64,000 bases of DNA, taken from Nocardia panacis (lineage in GTDB: Bacteria > Actinomycetota > Actinomycetes > Mycobacteriales > Mycobacteriaceae). Made by a program: the position numbers and the translations under genes. Location of the stretch: positions 124,001-188,000 of the forward strand of contig NZ_QZFU01000029.1 in NCBI RefSeq assembly GCF_003598715.1. Direction: 5' to 3'. The notes beneath the pieces were generated by a model, which was not told the DNA's origin, made no database searches, and saw only the letters and a list, made by a program, of their open reading frames with translations. This document shows, in pieces, positions 54,201 through 63,200 of this stretch; within the stretch, counting starts at the first letter, position 1, and every line of letters starts with the position of its first letter.

Positions 54201-57200
54201 CACGTCACCGTGTATTGACGCGGCTCGGAGCTATCCGCGCCTTCGCCGATACGGCGCGGCGCTTCTTCGCCGAGCACGGCGATACCGCATTCTCCGCCGC
54301 GGTCGTGCCGGGTGAGGGTGCCGAACGCCGCATGCTGCGACAGGAATTCGCCCACGCACTACGTGAACTCGGGTGGACATCGAGTAGGCCGCTGACCCGC
54401 GAGGACGTGGCGGGCCTGATGGTCGAATTCACCGCCGAGGCGAACGATACTGTCTCCAAGGTCGATTGGCTGGATGTCCTCGCCAGACACTACAGCGAGG
54501 ACAGTCGCGCACACGACAGCCTTGACGGCCAGTTGGCGAACCTGACGAGCGCCGAGGTGGCGCTCTACGCAGGAGCCGAAGTCAGTGGTCTCTTCGCCGA
54601 TCCGCATGTCGCCAGGGCGGGTGATCGGCTGATTGTCCTCGGCAGCGACAAAGCGGTTCGCGACGCGCGACTGGCGACCTTCCTCGCGGGCCACCCGGAT
54701 ATCGCCGCGGCGCTGACGAGGGGTGAGCTGTCCGCCCAGTACTACACCGCGGAGATCGCGTCGGAAGGTTCCTCCGCAGGCACGCTGATTATGTTGCGCG
54801 AGCCACCGCTACAGGTTCGTCAGATCGAGACGACCGTCGATGGCAGGCCGGTGACCTTGACCGTCGTCCGGGACGAGTACAGCCCGTGGCGCACCATCAC
54901 CGCTCCCGACCGCCCCGAAGGTGTTTCCTTCGGCAAGCGCTATTCGCCGGATGACCTGTTGCTCAAGCCCGCGCGAGTGGATTTGGCGCGGGACCGGTTG
55001 AAGGTTGGGCATCTCGTTGGCGAGCCGTCCCGCCTGGCGGCAGCGGTGGCACACGCGAACGTCGAAAATGGCGTGCGCGCAATGAAGATCGAGGCTATCG
55101 CCCATCAGTTGCGGCAGTATCACGAACTGGTCCGCGCGCAGGATCGCCGGTCGCTCATGGAGGCGCTCGGGGTGCACGATGTGCAGCGGACCTCGGTGGA
55201 ACGGGTGCTGTTGGAGCATGGCGCCCGGATCAACGAGTTGCGGGACACGCTGCTGCCTTCGGCGCGGATCGACGAATTGATCGCCGAGATGCGATCCAAT
55301 CCCGAACGCTTCAACCGCAACTACCGCCCTGACAACGGGGCAGGCAACCACGATCCGGCGGCGGTCGCGCACATCACCAGGGTTCTCGGCGATCACGGCC
55401 GGTTCCGCACCGATCTGCGTGGCTATGAAGGCCGCACCGAGTCCGGTGTCGATCCCGACTGGTTGCGGCTCACCGGCAGCGATCGCACTGGCGTGAGCGC
55501 CGAGGAACACCGGCTGATCCAGGGCCTGTCCAGGCTCGATCTGAACGAACACGGCCTGCCGACACCCGAACATCTCGAGCAGGCACTGACCGATCTGCGG
55601 AAAGAGGTCGCGGAAAAGGCCGAGGATATCGCCACGCTGCGCCGACATCTGATGGTGAACGACTGCGTGCATGTGATGCTCGGCAAGGTGCAGGAGCATC
55701 AGGGTTCGGTGGTGTCGGTGCTCGAGCTGGATATGAGCAACCCGCGTGGCGTTCCTATCGAGGACATAAGGGACGCAATGTTTGGCCGCCCGCTGGAGCA
55801 CTTCGCGGTCGATCCAACCGACATCGACTTCTCGCCGCACCAGCAGATCATGGAACAGGTGCTGAAGAGTGGACCGGGCACGACCACTTCATTCTTCGAT
55901 CAGCGGCGCTCACCGGGCCTGCACGGTGTCGGTGGTCACAGCTATGCGCTGCACTATCTCGAGGTGACCGAGACCGGTGAGCGGGTATTCGAGTTCAACA
56001 ACGAGATCGTGACTCATGTGCGCGGTGACATATTCCTGACTCGCGACGGGCAGGAGAAGACGCTCGTCCAGCTGGCGGGCGGAACTGCCGAGGACATGGT
56101 GGCAACCTGGGCCGTCGCCTGGCGTGGCAGCAGGGAGGTCGCTCTCGGTGGTGATCTTTCCGAGGCCAAGCAGCCGCAGCCGGGCTTGCGATTCGGCGCG
56201 ACATCGCGCGAGGAGCCGCTGCACCGACCCGACCCGACCACACCTTCGCGCGCGCCGAATGCGGTCGAGCGCGGGTCTGTTTCGGAGCACGACGGTACGG
56301 ATCCGCTGCACCGGCCGGTGCTTCGGTCCGCGCGTGCGCTGATCGACGCGGGGTATGCGGTTGAACCGCACCCGCCGGTGAGCGGCGACCCCCGGATGCG
56401 GGTCGAAGGCCGCATTTTCGATCACGTCGCACCGAATGCCGAACCGGTGGAACGGATTGTCGATCGCCTGAACGGGCGATCCGGCGAGCGCGTCGTCGAG
56501 CGTGCCGTGGTCGACCTTTCTGGCAGTGCGGTGACCCCGTCCGAGCTGGCGCGGCAGTTGCGGGAATCCCCGGTAGGCGACCGACTGATCGAGGTCGTCG
56601 GAATTGACCAGGAAGGCAACGTATCTCACGTTTACCTGCGTGGCTCGGAGATTGCCGAACATCTCGCAGAGAGCGGGGTGGAATCGGCCGAGCAGTCGGC
56701 GGCGGAGAATGCCGCACGGCCGGAGCGAGTGCCGACCGATACCGGAAAGGCGGACACCGAGAGCGGAATAGACACGACGGCATCGGAATCAGTCGCGCCG
56801 CAGAAACCGGCTGTAGATGGGGCGCAGCAGGGTCAGCCTGCGGCTGAGGCGAACAACTCCGGGGTGCGTCCGGATTCGGCCGCTGAGTCGAACGACCGTG
56901 CGGGACAGTCTGGTTCGGATACCGAGCAGCCGAATGGTCGCGCGGTGCGAGCGGATTCGGCCGCCGCCGAGGCGAATGACCATCGGGCACAGCCCGGTTC
57001 GGAAAGTGGGCGACGGGCTGGTTCCGGTTCCCCAGCCGGAGAGACGAATAGCCGTGGGTCGGCGGGGGAACGGCAGGCCGGGGCAGGGGACGGCTCGACA
57101 CAGCGGGCCGGCGGTGACGGTTCCTCTAGCCGCGCACGACAGCAGACCGGAGATCATTGGCGCGGACGTGAAGGCCGAGACGACACCGCAGAGTCCGAGG

Positions 57201-60200
57201 CGCAACGTTGGAAGGAGGCGCAACGCCGCCAGGAGGAGGCGCAACGCCGTCAAGAGGAGGTGCAACGCCGTCAGGAGGAGGTGCGACGCCGTCAGGAGGA
57301 GGTGCGACGCCGTCAGGATGAGGCGCAACGCCGTCAGGACGACGAGGAGCTCACCCATCTCGTGCGGCGATTGGCGGAGCAGGCCGAGGCGGACGCGCGG
57401 GAATTGGGTTTGGCAGGTGCGTCGCCAAGCGCGGAAGGCTTCGGATCGCCGGGTGCGGCCGAGGCGCGTCGTGCCGAAATCCAGCAGTCGCATGCTGAGA
57501 TTCGCGAACTGGTCGAGCGGGAGACCGAGGCGCGTAGGCGGGCGATAGAGCTGCGCGAGCAGGCCGAGGAGGAGCGGCGCAATATGCGGCTGGTGCGCGG
57601 TCGCGACCTCGATCGCCAAGCCGACCACCTGGACCAGGTGCTCGCCGAGCAGTTGCGCGGTGAAGCGGAGAGCTTGCGCGAGCGAATCGTCGAACTCGAG
57701 CTGGCCGAGGTGTCCGAAGCCGAGCAGGCCGCCAATGCCCGTGTCGACGCGTTGGTCCAAGCCTTGGAGCAGCAAGTCGGCGGCCCGGAGGAATTGGCCC
57801 GGCTGCGTGCCGAATTCGACAGCATCGGCCGAATCGAGGAACTGCGTCAGCGCATAGGTTCCGCGGAAATCCTTGCCCTCGAACAAGCTCCACGCCGACG
57901 CAAGCTGGCACAGGCGCTGAACGAGCTGCGCGAACACCAGCGGCGACTCGAGGACGCGCATGATGTGGTGGCCGAGCGCACACGAGGCATTCCGCAGGCC
58001 GAATCCGGTGCCAAGGAGATCGCGGGTGAGCTGGCGCAGGTGCGGCGCCGCATCGCCGAAACCGAAGCGGCGCTGGCGAAGGTGGACGAGCGGATCAACA
58101 CCATTGCCGCCGAGCGTGCCGCCGCGCGCGCGGAACTCGATGAGGCACTTGCTATTCGCGACCGGGTGGCGCGGCGCTACGGTGTCGCCGATCCGGAGGA
58201 GATCGGCCCGCGCTTCGAGGGCGAGCGCTCATCGCAGGCGCGGCGGGTCGCGGAGTTGCGCGACGCGATTCATGAAATTGTGGCCGCAGAACGGGAAGTG
58301 CGCGCCGCGGTCGAGCGCAGAGCGATCCTGGAGGGGATGCTCGCGCTCGGCGGTGTGCCGATCTCCGATCGCGTCTGTGTGATTCCGGGCCGGCTCCGTC
58401 CCGATGGCGCCTACGAGATGGATCGGCTGGTCGTCGTCGGCGTCGACGAGAATCCGCAGAGTTACCGCCGCGCGCTGGAGGATTTGTTCGGCGACAGTGC
58501 GGATATCCTGCTGGCTCGATCGCAGTCGGACAGGGCGCCTTTCGATATCGTGTTCGCCCGCGCGCACGTCGAAGGCGATCCGCATCCGGTGCCGAACTCG
58601 GAGCCGAATACGCAGGGCCGCGCCGGAAAGAGCAGGGTGCCGGGCAAATTCGAGTATGTGCAGCCGCCGTTCCTGCTCAAGTACTCGATCACCGAATCGC
58701 TGGGCAAGGTGTGGCTGAACTTCGATCACATTCCGGAGGGAATGTATCCGGAGGTCTTCACGACGAAGTACATCGCCTTCGCCAAGAACGACTACGCGGG
58801 CCACGGGATGCCCGGCGTCTACAACGACAATGTCGGCGTTCCGTACTTCCACGGGTATCTGCTGCTTATGCGCATACTCGGCCAGACACCGCATCACCGC
58901 TGGGTGACGGGGGCGCTGCAGCACCGGGAGTGGGTCGGCAAGGCGGCGCTGGCCGCCTTCGGATGGATGGAGCCGTATCGCAAGCCGACCGGGTATCCGG
59001 TATCGCTTTCGGGCAGGTTCCTGCGGGATCACCCGCATCTGGCCACCATGGTCGGCCACCTGACCGAGTGGATTTCCCACACCGGAGACAAGCGGTGGGT
59101 CCAGTACTTGACCAGGCCGCTGGGTTTGGCCCATGTGCGCAGCTACGAATTCTTCAGGGGACCACAGCGTTTCCCGGAACCGCTGGTGCACGAGCAGACC
59201 TACGGCACCCGCGCTCCCGAGTCCGCCTCCGGCCGGATGCGGCCCACCAGGGATGGCGCGCCGTACTTCGGCCCGAGCGAACACATCGATCCGTCCTTCC
59301 GCGAGCGCATGCGCGAGCAGGAGGCGAATTACGAACGCCGCCAGGAGTGGGTGGAGTCCGAATACGACCGTCTGCGCAATGACGGCACGCTTGCCGGCCG
59401 GGTCGCCGACAATGCGCTCCGCGATCCGGACCGCTATTCGGGTGGCGATCCGAAACGCCTTGTGCGCGACGCGTCCACGAAGGGATGGGAGCGCGATCCC
59501 GACGGGCATACGATGCCCAAGCACGCCGATGGGGCTACCTGGTTGCGGGATGCGGACGGCCGGGTCCGTCCGCACGAAGAGGTCGTCGCGATCCTGGAGG
59601 CGGTGTTCGACCACTGGATGCGCAATCCCGAGGTGCGTCACATTGCCGATGTGGTGGAGGTGTGGAACCGCCTCGCCGAGGGAAATCCCAAGCGCGAGGA
59701 CATTCTCGCCATCGAAATGGCGCTGGCCGAACGCACCCACCTGGCCCGCAATCCCGATCACAGCTTCGAGCAGGCCCACAATGCCGCCAAGACACAGGGT
59801 TTCGACTGGGATGCCAAGCGCCCGCATCCGGCCACCGGCGAGCGCGTCGACCTCGGCTGGGCCAAGAGCGCCTGGCACACGGTGACCGTCCGGGAGCGGG
59901 ATTTCGTCGAGGTGCAGTACGGGCCGGAGCCGACCACGCAGCGTCCGGAACAGACCGGGCGCTTCAGCGAAGAGTTGCCCTACGGCGACTTCTACAGTCT
60001 CGAGCACGTGCGCCAGCATGTGCGCGACATTCTGCGCGGCTGGCCGGAGCATCGGATCGAGCAGGTACAGCGGGAACTCGTCGAGGAGCTCAAGCAGGCG
60101 CGTCGTGAATATCGCGGCCAGGCGCAGCTGACCAGGGGACGTATCGAGGTGTCCGGCTTCGTGGACGAGCAGCGGCCCGGCTACCGCACCGTGCATATCA

Positions 60201-63200
60201 AGATCGACCCGACCGGTGGCGAGCACACCGGCCGTGCGCATGAGCTGCGGTGGGAGGAATATCCGGACCACTGCGATGCAAAGGCGGTGAATGATCTGCG
60301 CGCGGCGCAGGGTGATGTGGTCGGACAGATCGCGCGTGATCCGAACCGGCCTGCGGGCGGTAGCGAATGGTCTGAGTTCCAGCCGATCATCGGCCGGACG
60401 GTCGATGGGTTCGCCAGGGTGGGCGATATTTTCGCCGATGTGGCCGCGCGCGGGCTCGATGAGGAGGGCAGGGGCACCTCGGCGCTGATCGTGGAGGAGC
60501 GGACCGCCCCGAAGCGGGGCGTGCTCCAACGATTGGGCTTCGGCGCCCGCAAGCTCTTCGTCGGCGGGCACACCTACACCGTCACCTACCTGCGTCCAGG
60601 TGCGGTCGAGGGCACGCACGTGATGACGGTCGCAGGCCGGGAAGCGACCTATCTGGGCACCACGCCGAGTGGCAGGCCGCGATTCCTCGAAAACGGCAGG
60701 CCGGTCACGCTGCGGGAACTCACGGGCGGATCGCGCAGCGGGCCGGAACGCATCTGGGCGGCCGCGTGGCAGGGTGAACCGGTGCATTTGGGCAGTGGCG
60801 ACCGCGACGCCGCGCAGCCCGATGCCATGTTGCGCATCGGCAGCGATGGCGCATCGCGGCGCACTGTCGTCGACGAGATCGGCGGTCAAATAAGGGATTT
60901 CGACGCCAACCCGAGCAATGGGCCGCCGATCAGTAGGGCTGATTTCCGCTATGCGACCACACTGGTCGATCAGCTCGGCATCGCGCACCTCGTCTCGGAT
61001 GTGCGTGATCCCTTGCACGCCTTGGCCGAAATCGGCCGAAAGGCGATGGCACAGGGCTTCTTCGAGCCGGGGCCGGACGGGCAGTTCCCCCGTGCCCGGA
61101 TCACGGCCGACTCCACGCCGTCCGCCGATCGATTCGACAATGCGGATCCGGCGGCTGTCGGAAACCATGTTGTGCCAAGGGAATCGCCGCGCGGGAATAC
61201 TCGCCTGACGGACCAGCGTGCGGAACTCGCCGAGCGCTTGCACCCGTCACCGGAGCACCTCACCCTCGACACCATCGCCGACGAGCGTTTCCGAACCCTG
61301 CTGCGCGCGGCCGCCGTCGAGGCATTCCATGAGGCGGAGCAGGCCAGAGCCCATGCCACCGATCCGGCAGTGGCGCAACGCCTCGCGGCCGAATGCGAGG
61401 CGTGGGCGCGGGTTCTCGGACTCCATGACGAGTCGGCTCGGCCCCTCGGTCTGACCGAGGCGGCGGCGCACGGACCCGAGCGGCTCCGTCAACTGCTGCA
61501 CGACGGAGTGCTGGCGCGCCTCGACGCCATCGAAGACCTCACCGATGTGCTGCACCTGCTGCGCGCACGCGACGACAACCCCCGCACCCTCCCCGGTGCC
61601 GCCGCCGACCCTGCGGCTCGATTCACCGGCCATGTCGCACCGAGCCCGGATCTGGCACCGGAAGCCTTGCGACAGCACAACCTTCGGGATCACTCCGCGC
61701 GGAGCTTCACCAGGGCCGGCTACGAGGTCGAGGTGGATCGGGAATCCGCGCCGGGCCGACTGCGCATGCAAATAGAAGGTCGCACCTTCGATCACTACAC
61801 TCCGGTCGATCCCACGGCCGATATTCCGGTCCACGACCTCGCCGAGCGCATTGTCGACGGTCTCGTTGCCTCCGGATCCGAACGCATTGTCATCAATCTG
61901 GCCGATACAGTGGTGACCCCGGCCGAACTCGGCCTGCATGTGCGCGGCGGTATCGACGGCGTTGCCGAGATCTTCACCGTCGATGAAAAGGGTTCGATAA
62001 CACGGATTTTCGCTCGCGGCGACGAGCCCGCCGGGATCGATCTGCGCAATGAGTTCGCCGAACTCCTCCCCGGCGCGCCGGTCAAGATTCCGCGGCACCT
62101 GATTGTGCAGGTCGGCCGCGGTGGGCACGCCGATTGGATGGAGACGAGCTACAACCCCAAGGATCCGCGCGGCCCATGGCGGCCCACCTCCGATGGTGCG
62201 TGGTTCGACTGGGCTATGCGGGAACAGCCGTGGGTTGCGCGAGGAGAGTCGCCCTGGGTCAGAGTGGAGGAGGGCAAACAGCAGGTCGATATTGTCGGCA
62301 CACCTTTCGAATTCCAGCCGCTCGAGCGCCGCCAGGACAGCGAACTCTCGGCCGAGGTCGCCTTCCGCGCGGCTATGGAGCTGCGGGCACAGGGGGTTGT
62401 GCTGGATCCGAATAATCCGGTGCACATCGACTACATCTCCGAGCAGATCCACATAGCTTGGCTGGAACGCAATGGTCTGCGCGCCAGCGAGGAGCAGTCC
62501 AAGCCCTATGTCGGCATCCTCCACGACCTGGTGGATCAGCTCAGCGAGAAGGAACGCGATGCCGACCGGCTTTTCGCACGCTTGGCCGTCGAGGCGCTGA
62601 TCGACGAAGGGCTCGCCGGTCATCCCGCCACCGAATCCGTTCGAGCAGCGGCGGATTCCGCCCATGCTCCCGGCGACCGTGCCGCATCGGAATCGAACGG
62701 ATCCCGTGGCCGACGATTCGTAGCTACGCCTTTCGCCGAGGATTCGCCCGCGCACCTGCACACCACGGCGCTGAACGAGATGGCCAAGTATCTGGTCGAG
62801 GCCGATGGCCAACCCCAATACATGGTGCCCGCACCCGAACTCGCCTACTTGCGGTCGCTGTTCGAGCAGGCAGGCATCGGCGACATACTTCCGATGCTGG
62901 GTGATCACCTGCTCGGCGATCCGGCGGTGGGCGACGCCAAATACCGGGATCCGCGCCACGCCATGGCAGAAATAGCCCGAATGGCCTTGGCCCGCGGCTT
63001 CTTCGAAGAGCACCGGAACGGCAGCCCGATCATGCGCCTCGACGGCGACTTCGGGCCACTGACCGGGGCCGAACGCCACCCGACCGACCGGATGGCACAT
63101 GCGTCCCCGTCCGCACTCGGAAACCGCGTCGACCCGGATCCACTGCCCGGCTCACGTACCGACCGCGCTCACCTGTCCGCCCGCCTCGGCCTGCGCTCGG

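Noticed and set aside
27878..61243. Several long minus-strand open frames (e.g. 27878-30454, 35705-37951, 43436-45745, 58229-61243)
   Set aside because: All are opposite the giant gene in the same relative frame, with low-complexity products and no ribosome-binding sites; the motifs that repeat belong to the plus strand.
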